The notes under the pieces were generated by a model. That model was not told the origin of the DNA, did not search any database, and saw nothing but the letters and a program-made list of their open reading frames with translations. This document shows positions 16,614-25,641 of a stretch of 45,223 nucleotides of DNA, piece after piece (within the stretch, counting starts at the first letter, position 1; each line of letters begins with the position of its first letter). Where the stretch lies: positions 1 through 45,223 of the forward strand of contig CAZOFA010000007.1 of the NCBI GenBank assembly GCA_964578975.1. Direction: 5' to 3'. The stretch is from CAYRUP01 sp964578975. Its GTDB lineage: Bacteria; Pseudomonadota; Gammaproteobacteria; DSM-16500. A program made the position numbers and the translations under genes.

Positions 16614-18953
16614 ATGCTGGCATCTTCAGAAGCACTTGATTTTACTGCATTGACACGCGAAGCCATTCAAACGCTGTTGCAAAAACATCATCTCGTCCTC
16701 ACCATCGATGAAGTTCTGACGATCCAAAATAACATTCTCAAACGTCCACCCACGTTGGCAGAACTCGTGCTGTGGTCTATCCAAGGCTCTGAACATTGTT
16801 CTTATAAATCGAGCCGCAAACACTTAAAAAAATTAGTCACTGAAGGCCCCAATGTTATTTTGGGCGCAAAAGAAGACGCGGGGATTGTGTCCGTCGCGCG
16901 CGATAACCAGGGTTTGCGTTACGGTGTTGTGATCAGTCATGAGTCTCATAATCATCCCTCCCAAATTGTCCCGTACGAAGGTGCCGCAACTGGCATCGGT
17001 GGCAATGTGCGTGATGTGTGTTGCATGGGCGCTGAAGTGATTGCGGTTGCAGATGGACTGCGTTTTGGTGATATCAAGCGACACAAAACTAACTGGATTC
17101 AAGAAGAAGTCGTCAAAGGCATTGCAGGCTATGGCAATCCGATCGGTGTGCCGAATCTGGCGGGCGATGTGTATTTTGATCCGGGCTACAACGAAAATTG
17201 TTTAGTGACGGTTGTCACTTTAGGCATTGTGCGCGAAGATCATGTCATTCACTCCTATGCGCCAAAAAATGCTGCTCATTATGTTTTTATTCTGGTGGGA
17301 AAACCGACGGATAACAGCGGTTTTGGTGGCGCGAGTTTCGCCTCGACCGATTTGGTCGAAGAAAATCAAGAACAAAATAAAGGTGCCGTGCAGGAACCGA
17401 ATGCATTTTTAAAAAGACATTTACTCAAAGCCAATTACGCGTTATTTAAAATTTTGCGCGAAAAAAACTTGATTGATCAAGTGGGATTTAAAGATTTAGG
17501 TGCCGGTGGCGTTGCGTGTGCGTCGGTGGAAATGGCAGAGGCTGGTGGTTATGGCGCGGAAATTGATTTAGAAAAAGTGCCGACCAGCATGGCGCATTTA
17601 CTTCCGCACGTGATTCTTTGCTCAGAAACACAAGAGCGTTTCATGTGGGTGGTGCCGCCCGAGTATGTCGATCTTATTCTCACGCACTACAACGAAACGT
17701 TTGCCTTGCCCGCCATTTCATTTGGCGCAAAAGCGAGTGTCGTGGGAAAAATTCGTCACGATGGTTTATATGTGGTGAAACATCACGGCCAAGAAATTGT
17801 GCGCGCGCGTGCAGCTGATGTGACAAAAGGAATTTTATATGATCGTCCTTATGTTAGCGCAAATAAAACTTTTTCCGAGCCAAATTTATCCGGGCTCAAT
17901 GATTATAATTCGATGTTATTAACGTTACTTTCCCATGAAAATATTGCTTCACGCGCACCGATTTTTGAAATGTATGACAAACAAGTACAAGGGCGCACCG
18001 TGATTGAAGCAGGGGAGGCAGATGCGGGTGTGATGCAGCCGTTTAACGATGCGCAGTATCCAGCGGAAATTCAAAAAACCGGCATTGCCTTGTCGCTCGA
18101 TCAATGTCCTCGTTACAATAAAATTGATCCGTATTGGGGTGCGGTGAATGCTGTCGTGGAAGCAGCGCGTAATGTTGCCGCGGTGGGTGCGTTACCGCAA
18201 GCAGTGACCGATTGTTTATGTTTCGGTAATCCAGAAAAACCCGAACACATGTGGGATTTTACCGAGTCTGTGCGCGGAATTGCGGATGCCTGTCGTGCGA
18301 TTGGCCTGAAAGAGTTTCCCAATGCGTCTCTTCCCGTGATTTCTGGTAATGTTTCACTTTATAATGAATCAAAAACCGGTGCGATTCCGGCATCGCCCAT
18401 GATCAGTTGTCTGGGCGTCATCGAAGATGTTGAGCGTGTGATTAGCAAAAATTTACAGCGTGCGGATTCATTACTCATTTTACTCGGCGAACGACGTGAT
18501 GAATGCGGTGGAAGCGTTTATTATGATGTCTTGGGCGAGTTAGGTCGTCATGTTCCGAAACCGGATTTAAGTAAAATTGCGGCCGAAATTCAGGCGCTTT
18601 GCGCTGCAATTCAACAAAAATTAGTTTTATCTGCGCATGATATTTCGGATGGCGGGTTTGCGGTCGCGCTGGCAGAAATGAGTTTCAAAAACCACATCGG
18701 TGTAGAGGTCGAGCTGTTAGGCGATTTGTCTAACGATAAAAAATTATTTAGTGAAACCGGTGGATTTATTTTGGAGATTGCAAAAGATAAATTACCGGCA
18801 TTGAAAAAGGTGATGAACCAATATCAAATTTCGTTTTCTGTGATTGGGCAGACAACCACGACACCTGTGTTGAACATGCAATCCTGTATTAATTTAACCA
18901 TCGCTGAAGCAAAAACAGCGTGGGAAAATGGCTTACGCGAGAAATTATTATGA
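16614..18953 (+). CDS. purL: Phosphoribosylformylglycinamidine synthase, small-type PurL subunit
   Basis: ATP-dependent conversion of FGAR to FGAM, using ammonia from PurQ. It has 779 residues, the small PurL type that needs separate PurQ and PurS, not the roughly 1,300-residue fused enzyme of E. coli. Landmarks are GSEHCSYKS (His61), SHESHNHPSQIVPYEGA (about 109-125), and a second synthetase half with the SAHDISDGGFAVALAEM motif. The start at 16614 is preferred because GAGGAG lies 10 bases upstream; the in-frame ATG at 16563 has no such site. First gene of the purine operon; its stop overlaps the purM start as ATGA. Confidence 0.95.
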   Translation: MLASSEALDFTALTREAIQTLLQKHHLVLTIDEVLTIQNNILKRPPTLAELVLWSIQGSEHCSYKSSRKHLKKLVTEGPNVILGAKEDAGIVSVARDNQGLRYGVVISHESHNHPSQIVPYEGAATGIGGNVRDVCCMGAEVIAVADGLRFGDIKRHKTNWIQEEVVKGIAGYGNPIGVPNLAGDVYFDPGYNENCLVTVVTLGIVREDHVIHSYAPKNAAHYVFILVGKPTDNSGFGGASFASTDLVEENQEQNKGAVQEPNAFLKRHLLKANYALFKILREKNLIDQVGFKDLGAGGVACASVEMAEAGGYGAEIDLEKVPTSMAHLLPHVILCSETQERFMWVVPPEYVDLILTHYNETFALPAISFGAKASVVGKIRHDGLYVVKHHGQEIVRARAADVTKGILYDRPYVSANKTFSEPNLSGLNDYNSMLLTLLSHENIASRAPIFEMYDKQVQGRTVIEAGEADAGVMQPFNDAQYPAEIQKTGIALSLDQCPRYNKIDPYWGAVNAVVEAARNVAAVGALPQAVTDCLCFGNPEKPEHMWDFTESVRGIADACRAIGLKEFPNASLPVISGNVSLYNESKTGAIPASPMISCLGVIEDVERVISKNLQRADSLLILLGERRDECGGSVYYDVLGELGRHVPKPDLSKIAAEIQALCAAIQQKLVLSAHDISDGGFAVALAEMSFKNHIGVEVELLGDLSNDKKLFSETGGFILEIAKDKLPALKKVMNQYQISFSVIGQTTTTPVLNMQSCINLTIAEAKTAWENGLREKLL

Positions 18954-19993
18954 CAATCGATTATAAATCAGCAGGGGTTGATATTGCCGCTGGCAACGAA
19001 GCAGTGCGACGTATTAAAAAAAATGTCGAGAGCACTTTTTCTGAAGCCGTATTAACTGATCTTGGCAGTTTTGGTGCGCTGTATGATTTGCAAAAGATTT
19101 TACGCGATTATCGTCATCCGGTTTTAGTGCAAAGCATTGATGGGGTCGGCACCAAAATCATCATTGCGCGCATGATGCAAAAATTCGATACCATTGGGAT
19201 GGATCTGGTGAGCGCCACCACGAATGATATTGTGGTGTTGGGCGCAAAACCCTTAACGTTGTTGGATTATATTGCGAATGATAAATTGCATCCCATGATC
19301 GTCGAACAAATTGTGGCGGGCATGGTGAAAGCCTGTCGTGAAAATCATATTGCCCTCGTGGGAGGTGAAACGGCAGAAATGCCGGGCACGTATTTACCTG
19401 GCGAACATGATTTAGTGGGTGTGATTACGGGTGTGGTCGATAAAGAAAAAGTCATTTTAGGCAAAGACATTTGCGCAGGCGATGTTGTTGTTGCACTCAC
19501 CTCGAGTGGTTTGCATACCAATGGTTATTCACTCGCACGCAAATTATTTTTCGATATCGGAAAATTTTCAGTGGATAGTCACATCGATGAATTTAATCGC
19601 ACATTAGGTGAAGTGTTGCTGGAACCCCATATCAATTACACACGTCCAATTTTACATTTGTTACACCACGCGATTCCCATTAAAGGAATGGCGCATATTA
19701 CCGGCGGTGGATTATTGGAAAATATCCCACGCATTTTGCCTAACCATACGGCAGTTGAAATTAAAAAAGAAAGTTGGCCGCAGCAACCCGTATTTTCCAT
19801 GTTGCGACAATTGGGACAGTTAGACGATCACGAACTGTATCGCACATTTAACATGGGTGTGGGTTTAGTGATGATGTTGGCGCATGATCAAGTCGAACCA
19901 GCACGTCGTGTGTTAGCCGATTTACCACAATTTAAATTGTATGAAATCGGTCACGTGGTATCAGGTGACAAGAAGGTAACGCTATGCGCATAG
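18950..19993 (+). CDS. purM: Phosphoribosylformylglycinamidine cyclo-ligase (AIR synthetase) PurM
   Basis: Closes FGAM to 5-aminoimidazole ribonucleotide with ATP, 347 residues. It begins MTIDYKSAGVDIAAGNEAV, the family N-terminal signature, followed by SIDGVGTKI, GMDLVSATTNDI, VGGETAEMPGTY and the HITGGGLLENIPRILP segment. The start at 18950 overlaps the purL stop by four bases, and the 3' end overlaps purQ by ten. Normal length with no anomalies. Confidence 0.96.
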   Translation: MTIDYKSAGVDIAAGNEAVRRIKKNVESTFSEAVLTDLGSFGALYDLQKILRDYRHPVLVQSIDGVGTKIIIARMMQKFDTIGMDLVSATTNDIVVLGAKPLTLLDYIANDKLHPMIVEQIVAGMVKACRENHIALVGGETAEMPGTYLPGEHDLVGVITGVVDKEKVILGKDICAGDVVVALTSSGLHTNGYSLARKLFFDIGKFSVDSHIDEFNRTLGEVLLEPHINYTRPILHLLHHAIPIKGMAHITGGGLLENIPRILPNHTAVEIKKESWPQQPVFSMLRQLGQLDDHELYRTFNMGVGLVMMLAHDQVEPARRVLADLPQFKLYEIGHVVSGDKKVTLCA

Positions 19994-21213
19994 CCATTAT
20001 CCAATTTCCAGGTTCAAACTGTGAGCGCGAAACCATTCTTGCCGTGCAACGTGCCGGCATGGAAGCGCACGAATTTTTATGGAATGAATCGAAAGAAAAA
20101 CTCAGTGAATTTGCCGGTTATATTATCGTCGGCGGATTTTCTTATGAAGATCGTGGGCGCGCTGGCGTCATCGCCGCACTCGATCCAATCATGCAAGTGA
20201 TCAAAACACAAAGTAAGCTCGGTAAACCGGTGTTGGGCATTTGCAATGGCGCACAAATTTTATTAGAAAGTGGTTTAGTTCCCGGCATTGAAAATGACAA
20301 GTTGTGCATGGCGCTATCTGAAAATAAACGCATGCAAAATGGCAAAGTGTTGGGAACAGGCTATTATAATGCGTGGGTGACGATGCGTTTGTCTGATCGC
20401 TATCAATTAAATGCGTTTACGCGTTGTCTCACACCGAAAGATATTTTACGCATTCCAGTGGCACACGCAGAAGGACGTTTTATTATTCCGCCTGCCTTGT
20501 TAATTGAAATCGAAACGCAGGGTTTAAATGTTTTTCAATATTGCGACACCGAAGGCCAAATCGTCGATGAATTTCCCATTAATCCCAATGGTTCGATTCA
20601 TAACATTGCGGCAGTCTCCAATAAAATGGGAAATGTGATGGCGATGATGCCGCATCCAGAGCGCACGACACAGGGCGATGCTATTTTTCGCTCGATGCGT
20701 GAATATATTCAACAAGGTTTCGTGCAACAGGTGTCCTCGTTAAATTATTATCCGCGTTTGCCAGACATCAAACAGTATCATTCGCCGCACCATGAACTCA
20801 TCATTGATTTAACGATCACCGATAATCACGCCTTGTCGATTGAAAACGCGTTGCAGCATGCGAATATTCCGACCCAACTTAAACGCCACATTCACTGGGA
20901 AATTGAATGTGATTCGCCGCTAGTGGTCGAACAAATCAAAAAAACTGGCGTGTTGTTTAATGATCGCAAAGAACGGATGATTGCTTCAGTCGATCTAAAA
21001 AAACAACGCGGTACAAGATTGTTAGTGCGCTCCAAAGAAGATGTTTTGGGACGCCAAAAACAACAAATGTTAGAAGATCATTTTAACATTAAGGGAATTC
21101 GGGCGATTCGTCACGGTGTATTGTGGCAAGTCGCGCACGATGAAAACATGCAAGATATTATTAACTCACACATTTTATTTAATCCATATGCCCATGACTA
21201 TGACTACTATTGA
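19984..21213 (+). CDS. purQ: FGAM synthase glutaminase PurQ with C-terminal tandem PurS-like extension
   Basis: Residues 1 to about 250 are a class I glutamine amidotransferase of PurQ type: IIQFPGSNCERET at the start, nucleophile Cys87 in LGICNGAQ, and His224/Glu226 in MMPHPERTTQGD. PurQ alone is normally about 220-260 residues; this protein has 409. Residues 269-335 and 343-409 each read as a PurS-like beta-alpha-beta module. The second ends KGIRAIRHGVLWQV, then ILFNPYAHDYDYY, recalling the PurS tail (V..G K..E.., then LLANPVIE.Y). This would supply the PurS function, for which there is no separate gene here. The PurS assignment is by eye. It follows purM with a 10-base overlap. Confidence 0.85.
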   Translation: MRIAIIQFPGSNCERETILAVQRAGMEAHEFLWNESKEKLSEFAGYIIVGGFSYEDRGRAGVIAALDPIMQVIKTQSKLGKPVLGICNGAQILLESGLVPGIENDKLCMALSENKRMQNGKVLGTGYYNAWVTMRLSDRYQLNAFTRCLTPKDILRIPVAHAEGRFIIPPALLIEIETQGLNVFQYCDTEGQIVDEFPINPNGSIHNIAAVSNKMGNVMAMMPHPERTTQGDAIFRSMREYIQQGFVQQVSSLNYYPRLPDIKQYHSPHHELIIDLTITDNHALSIENALQHANIPTQLKRHIHWEIECDSPLVVEQIKKTGVLFNDRKERMIASVDLKKQRGTRLLVRSKEDVLGRQKQQMLEDHFNIKGIRAIRHGVLWQVAHDENMQDIINSHILFNPYAHDYDYY

Positions 21214-22180
21214 AAATTATTTAGAGCAAATTAAAGATGCTTTACCTTACTGCTTAACCGCCACTGATATTTCTGCGGGAAAAAAATATCAAGGCAAAGT
21301 GCGTGATACGTATGATTTGGGAGATGAGTTGTTGCTTATCACCACAGATCGTCAGAGCGCATTTGATCGCGTGTTGGCATCCGTACCGTACAAAGGTCAA
21401 GTGTTGAATCTTACCAGTGCTTGGTGGTTTCAAAAAACCGAACACATCATTCCAAATCATGTGATCGCGGTCCCTGATCCGAATGTGACGATTGCAAAAA
21501 AATGTGACGTGTTTCCCATTGAATTTGTGGTGCGTGGATACATTACCGGTACCACCAGCACATCACTGTGGACACAATATCAAAAAGGCGTTCGTGATTA
21601 CTGCGGCAATAAACTGCATGAAGGCATGCAAAAAAATCAACGTCTAGAACAACCGATGTTGACACCGACCACGAAAGAAGAAAAACATGATCGACCGATT
21701 AGTCCGGACGAAATTGTGCGTGAAGGTTGGATGACCCAAGAAGATTGGGATGTGGCGTCAAAAGCTGCATTGCAATTATTTGCCTATGGGACGGAAGTTG
21801 CGCGCAAACAAGGATTGATTTTAGTCGATACCAAATATGAAATGGGCAAAGATGCGAATGGCCAGATTGTGTTAGTCGATGAAATTCATACACCTGATTC
21901 CAGTCGTTATTGGTTGGCGAGAAGTTATGAAGAACGTTACGCACAACATCTCGAGCCGGAAAATATTGACAAAGAATTTTTGCGTTTATGGTTTGTGGAT
22001 CATTGTGACCCATACAATGATGAAGTGTTACCACGCGCACCTGAAGAATTAATCGTGAAATTGTCGTCTCGTTATATTCAACTTTATGAAATGATCACCG
22101 GTCATTCATTTCATTTTCCCTCACGATTGATACCGGTCTCGGACAGAATCATGCGCAATATGGCGGCGTATTTGGCTTGA
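21200..22180 (+). CDS. purC: SAICAR synthase PurC
   Basis: Joins aspartate to CAIR to form SAICAR, using ATP. About 326 residues, similar in length to yeast Ade1 and longer than E. coli PurC. Motifs are GKVRDTYDLGD, TTDRQSAFDRVLASVPYKG, FVVRGYITGTTSTSLW and LVDTKYEMGKD followed by VDEIHTPDSSRYW. Three in-frame ATGs (21188, 21194, 21200) all overlap the end of purQ with only a weak ribosome binding site; 21200 is chosen as the shortest overlap, so the start is uncertain by four residues. Confidence 0.93.
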   Translation: MTTIENYLEQIKDALPYCLTATDISAGKKYQGKVRDTYDLGDELLLITTDRQSAFDRVLASVPYKGQVLNLTSAWWFQKTEHIIPNHVIAVPDPNVTIAKKCDVFPIEFVVRGYITGTTSTSLWTQYQKGVRDYCGNKLHEGMQKNQRLEQPMLTPTTKEEKHDRPISPDEIVREGWMTQEDWDVASKAALQLFAYGTEVARKQGLILVDTKYEMGKDANGQIVLVDEIHTPDSSRYWLARSYEERYAQHLEPENIDKEFLRLWFVDHCDPYNDEVLPRAPEELIVKLSSRYIQLYEMITGHSFHFPSRLIPVSDRIMRNMAAYLA

Positions 22181-22186
22181 TTGGCC

Positions 22187-22241
22187 GTCATTGCGAGGAG
22201 CGCTTTGCGCGACGCGGCAATCCAGGGCCGCTCGCAATGAC
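22187..22241. repeat. Palindromic intergenic repeat, copy 2, inside the purine operon
   Basis: GTCATTGCGAG (22187-22197) and CTCGCAATGAC (22231-22241) are perfect 11-bp inverted repeats around a 33-base centre that contains GGCAATCCAGG. The family also occurs at 89-118. It fills most of the 97-base gap between purC and purF, the longest gap in the operon apart from the sequence gap at purE/glyA. Confidence 0.75.
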
Positions 22242-22277
22242 AATGAATTTTGGTAAATTTTTTTAGGTATTTATTTA

Positions 22278-23744
22278 ATGTGTGGAATCGTCGGAATATT
22301 TAGTCATGCACCCGTCTCTGCGGAATTGTATGACAGTCTTATTCACCTGCAACATCGCGGCCAAGATGCAGCAGGCATTCTCACCTGTCGAGAACGTTTT
22401 TATCTAAAGCATGGGCTGGGCTACGTCCGCGAAATTTTTTCCCCCAACGATATTTCACATTTACTCGGCAATATGGGCATTGCCCACACGCGTTATCCCA
22501 CCGCAGGTGGTTATGATATTGCAGATGTGCAACCACTTTGGATCGGCAGTCCGCGCGGAATTGCACTCGCACACAATGGCAACTTGGTGAATTATCAAGA
22601 ATTAGCGACAGAAATTACGGCCGTCAAACATCGTCATTTAAATTCTTCCATCGATTCAGAAGTGCTATTACACATGTTAGCCGATGGATTAGACGGAAAA
22701 AACTTTACCACCGATGAAGAAGATGTTTTTTTTACGAAAGCGTGCGATGCAGTGAATACGATTTTTGATCGTGTCAGTGGTTCTTATTCCGTTGTCAGCG
22801 TCATCATTGGAAAAGGATTGTTGGCATTTCGCGATCCACATGGTATTCGTCCATTGGTGATGGGTGAACGCAAAAATCCCGATGGCAGCAAAGATTATAT
22901 TTTCGCCTCAGAAAATACGATGTTTTATGCGTTAGGATTCGAGCCGATGCAGGATGTGCAACCAGGCGAAGTTGTATTTGTGAATCGCAACGGAAAACTG
23001 TTTCGAAAAATCATCAGCAAAAAAACATTTACGCCCTGTATTTTTGAATATGTGTATTTCGCACGCCCCGATTCAACATTAAATACCATCAGTGTGTATC
23101 GCGCACGTTTACACATGGGACAAAATCTCGCAAAAGCGTGGAAGAAAAATTTTCCAGATATTATTCCAGATGTGGTGATTCCAGCACCGTTCACATCAAA
23201 TACCGCCGCACTGTCTTTCGGGCACGAATTAGGTGTACGTTACACCGAAGGTTTATATAAAAATCCTTTCATCGGCCGTACGTTTATAATGCCCGATGGA
23301 CAACAACGCAGTCGCAGTGTGCGTTATAAATTAACGCCACAAAGAACGGAAATTAAAGATAAAAAAGTTTTAATTTTAGATGACAGTATTGTGCGTGGTA
23401 CCACGAGTCGTGAAATTGTGAAAATGGTGCGTGAGTTTGGTGCGAAAGAAATTTATTTTGTGTCAGCGTGTCCACCGATTAAAAATCCTTGTTTTTACGG
23501 CATTGATATTCCATCGCGTGCAGAATTAATTGCGGCGAATGATACGTTAGAAGAAATCCGTCAATTTTTAGGTGTGGATAAATTGATGTATCAAGAATTA
23601 GATGATTTGGTGGAAGCGGTGACGCGTCGTGGCGAACATCAGATTGATAAACCTTGTATGGCATGCATGGATGGTGATTACATCACAGGCGACATTGATG
23701 AAGCAAAAATGCAAGCCTGGGAAAAACAACATCAAACGAGGTGA
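22278..23744 (+). CDS. purF: Amidophosphoribosyltransferase PurF
   Basis: First committed step of purine synthesis: PRPP plus glutamine to phosphoribosylamine. 488 residues. It begins MCGIVGIFSH, so the catalytic cysteine follows the initiator Met with no propeptide, as in the E. coli-type enzyme. HLQHRGQDAAGI and the glutaminase HNGNLVNY follow. The PRPP loop is LILDDSIVRGTT (DD at about 368-369). The gene follows the palindromic repeat, with a weak AGG upstream. The 3' end overlaps or abuts purD. Confidence 0.96.
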   Translation: MCGIVGIFSHAPVSAELYDSLIHLQHRGQDAAGILTCRERFYLKHGLGYVREIFSPNDISHLLGNMGIAHTRYPTAGGYDIADVQPLWIGSPRGIALAHNGNLVNYQELATEITAVKHRHLNSSIDSEVLLHMLADGLDGKNFTTDEEDVFFTKACDAVNTIFDRVSGSYSVVSVIIGKGLLAFRDPHGIRPLVMGERKNPDGSKDYIFASENTMFYALGFEPMQDVQPGEVVFVNRNGKLFRKIISKKTFTPCIFEYVYFARPDSTLNTISVYRARLHMGQNLAKAWKKNFPDIIPDVVIPAPFTSNTAALSFGHELGVRYTEGLYKNPFIGRTFIMPDGQQRSRSVRYKLTPQRTEIKDKKVLILDDSIVRGTTSREIVKMVREFGAKEIYFVSACPPIKNPCFYGIDIPSRAELIAANDTLEEIRQFLGVDKLMYQELDDLVEAVTRRGEHQIDKPCMACMDGDYITGDIDEAKMQAWEKQHQTR

Positions 23745-23746
23745 TC

Positions 23747-25057
23747 ATGCATATCTTAATTATCGGCTCAGGCGCGCGCGAACATGCACTTGCAAAAGCA
23801 CTCGCACGATCGCCACAATCACCCAAAATTTTTTGTTGTGCGACATCCAATAATCCGGGCATTCGTGCACTGACCACCGACTATTGGTTGGGAACTGATA
23901 TACCGTCGATAGTAAAAAAAGCGCGTGAATGGAAAATTGATATTGCGCTCATTGGCCCTGAAGCACCTTTAGAACAAGGTCTGGCTGATGCATTAACCGA
24001 GCAAAATATTCCAACCATTGGACCGAAAAAAAAATTAGCGCAAATTGAAACGAGTAAATCATTCACACGCGATTTATTAAAAAAATATCACATTCAAGGT
24101 TCGCCGAATTATCGTGTGTTTCATGACATAGCCAAAGCAAAAGCTTTTTTACATCAATTAGGCGAAGGGCATTATGTCATTAAAGCCGATGGGTTGATGG
24201 GTGGAAAAGGCGTTAAAGTGGCGGGCGATCATTTGCATTCGATCGATGAGGCATATCAATTTTGTGAAGAATTACATGGTTTAAAACACACGTTTGTGAT
24301 TGAAGAAAAATGCATCGGCGAAGAATTTTCTTTTATGTGTTTTTGTGATGGCGAACACGTGGTGCCGATGCCGATCGTGCAAGATCACAAACGTGCATTG
24401 GTGGATGATCGCGGTCCGAACACGGGCGGCATGGGCAGTTATTCTGATGCAAATCATCGGTTACCATTTTTAACTGAACAAGATGTGCTAACCGCGTTTG
24501 AAATCAACAAAGCAGTGATTGCAGCGCTTACGCAAGAAATCGGCGAAAAATATATTGGCGTGTTGTACGGAAGTTTTATGGCAACGCGTGAGGGTGTGCG
24601 TGTGATCGAATTTAATGCCCGATTTGGTGATCCTGAAGTGATGAATGTATTAGCGCTCTTGGAGTCGGATTTTGTGAGCGTTTGTCAGGATTGGGTCACG
24701 GGAAAATTGACGGAGGCCACAGTTCGTTTCGCGCATCAAGCGACGGTCTGTAAATATGCGGTGCCTGAAGGTTATCCCGATCATCCGCTCAAAAATGAAA
24801 TCATTGATATTTCTGCCATTGAAAATCGCGAGCAACTTTATTTGGGTTCCATCGATGAGCGTGATGGAAAATTATATGCCCTTGGTTCGCGTACCGCGGC
24901 GGTGGTCGGAAAATCTGACACGATTCCGTTTGCTGAAAAAATTGCACAAGCTGAAATTGCACGGATCAAAGGACGTTTGTTCCATCGCAAAGACATTGGC
25001 ACACAGGAATTAATTGATCGACGTATTTTAACCATGCAAACATTGCGAGGTGAATGA
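23747..25057 (+). CDS. purD: Phosphoribosylamine-glycine ligase PurD
   Basis: ATP-grasp ligase making GAR from phosphoribosylamine and glycine, 436 residues. It starts MHILIIGSGAREHALA. Landmarks are IGPEAPLEQGLAD, GHYVIKADGLMGGKGV (ATP-grasp loop), DHKRALVDDRGPNTGGMG and VIEFNARFGDPEVMN (metal ligands). The ATG at 23747 is chosen over a GTG at 23741 because GAGG lies five bases upstream and the glycine-rich N-terminus starts there. It follows purF with two bases between. Confidence 0.95.
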   Translation: MHILIIGSGAREHALAKALARSPQSPKIFCCATSNNPGIRALTTDYWLGTDIPSIVKKAREWKIDIALIGPEAPLEQGLADALTEQNIPTIGPKKKLAQIETSKSFTRDLLKKYHIQGSPNYRVFHDIAKAKAFLHQLGEGHYVIKADGLMGGKGVKVAGDHLHSIDEAYQFCEELHGLKHTFVIEEKCIGEEFSFMCFCDGEHVVPMPIVQDHKRALVDDRGPNTGGMGSYSDANHRLPFLTEQDVLTAFEINKAVIAALTQEIGEKYIGVLYGSFMATREGVRVIEFNARFGDPEVMNVLALLESDFVSVCQDWVTGKLTEATVRFAHQATVCKYAVPEGYPDHPLKNEIIDISAIENREQLYLGSIDERDGKLYALGSRTAAVVGKSDTIPFAEKIAQAEIARIKGRLFHRKDIGTQELIDRRILTMQTLRGE

Positions 25058-25641
25058 TGCGCCGTATTTCATTAGGTATTTTAGGTTCAACGCGTGGCAC
25101 GGATTTACAAGCCATCATTGATGCGATTCAACAAAAACGTTTAGCCGCACAAATTAAGATTGTGCTGAGCAACAAACCAGATGCGTATATTTTAGAACGT
25201 GCTAAACAGCATAGATTACCCGCTGTTTATATTGATCCAGCGTCTCTTACCCGCGAAAATTTTGATAATAAAATTTCAGAGGTGCTGCACGCGCATCATG
25301 TTGAATTTATTATTTTGATTGGTTACATGCGCATTTTGTCCGATCAATTTGTCAAACAATGGCGTAATAAAATTATGAATGTCCATCCGTCGTTACTACC
25401 GGATTTTGCGGGTGGAATCGATAAAAATATTTATCGTAGCGTACTCGATGCGGGAAAAAAACAAACCGGTTGCACGGTTCATATTGTCACAGAAGAATTG
25501 GATCAAGGTCCTATCTTAGTGCAAAAAAAATGTGACGTATTGGCGGATGACACCATCGATTCTTTAAAAAAACGTGTGCAAACGCTTGAGGGCGAAGCGC
25601 TGATTGAAGCCATTCAACTTGTGATGGATAAAAATATATGA
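25054..25641 (+). CDS. purN: Phosphoribosylglycinamide formyltransferase PurN
   Basis: Transfers a formyl group from 10-formyl-tetrahydrofolate to GAR, 195 residues. It begins RRISLGILGSTRGTDLQAII. The catalytic region is IMNVHPSLLPDFAG (the Asn-x-His pair), and TEELDQGPILVQ holds the conserved Asp. Two adjacent ATGs are possible: 25054 makes an ATGA overlap with the purD stop, while 25057 has better spacing from GAGG (25047-25050). The difference is one residue. The 3' end overlaps purH by four bases. Confidence 0.94.
   Translation: MMRRISLGILGSTRGTDLQAIIDAIQQKRLAAQIKIVLSNKPDAYILERAKQHRLPAVYIDPASLTRENFDNKISEVLHAHHVEFIILIGYMRILSDQFVKQWRNKIMNVHPSLLPDFAGGIDKNIYRSVLDAGKKQTGCTVHIVTEELDQGPILVQKKCDVLADDTIDSLKKRVQTLEGEALIEAIQLVMDKNI

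Noticed and set aside
21699..22040. A 113-codon minus-strand frame opposite purC
   Set aside because: It overlaps conserved purC coding sequence and has no ribosome site or motif.
25041..25050. CATTGCGAGG near the end of purD as a third palindromic repeat copy
   Set aside because: Only ten bases match, there is no inverted partner, and the bases are coding plus a ribosome site.
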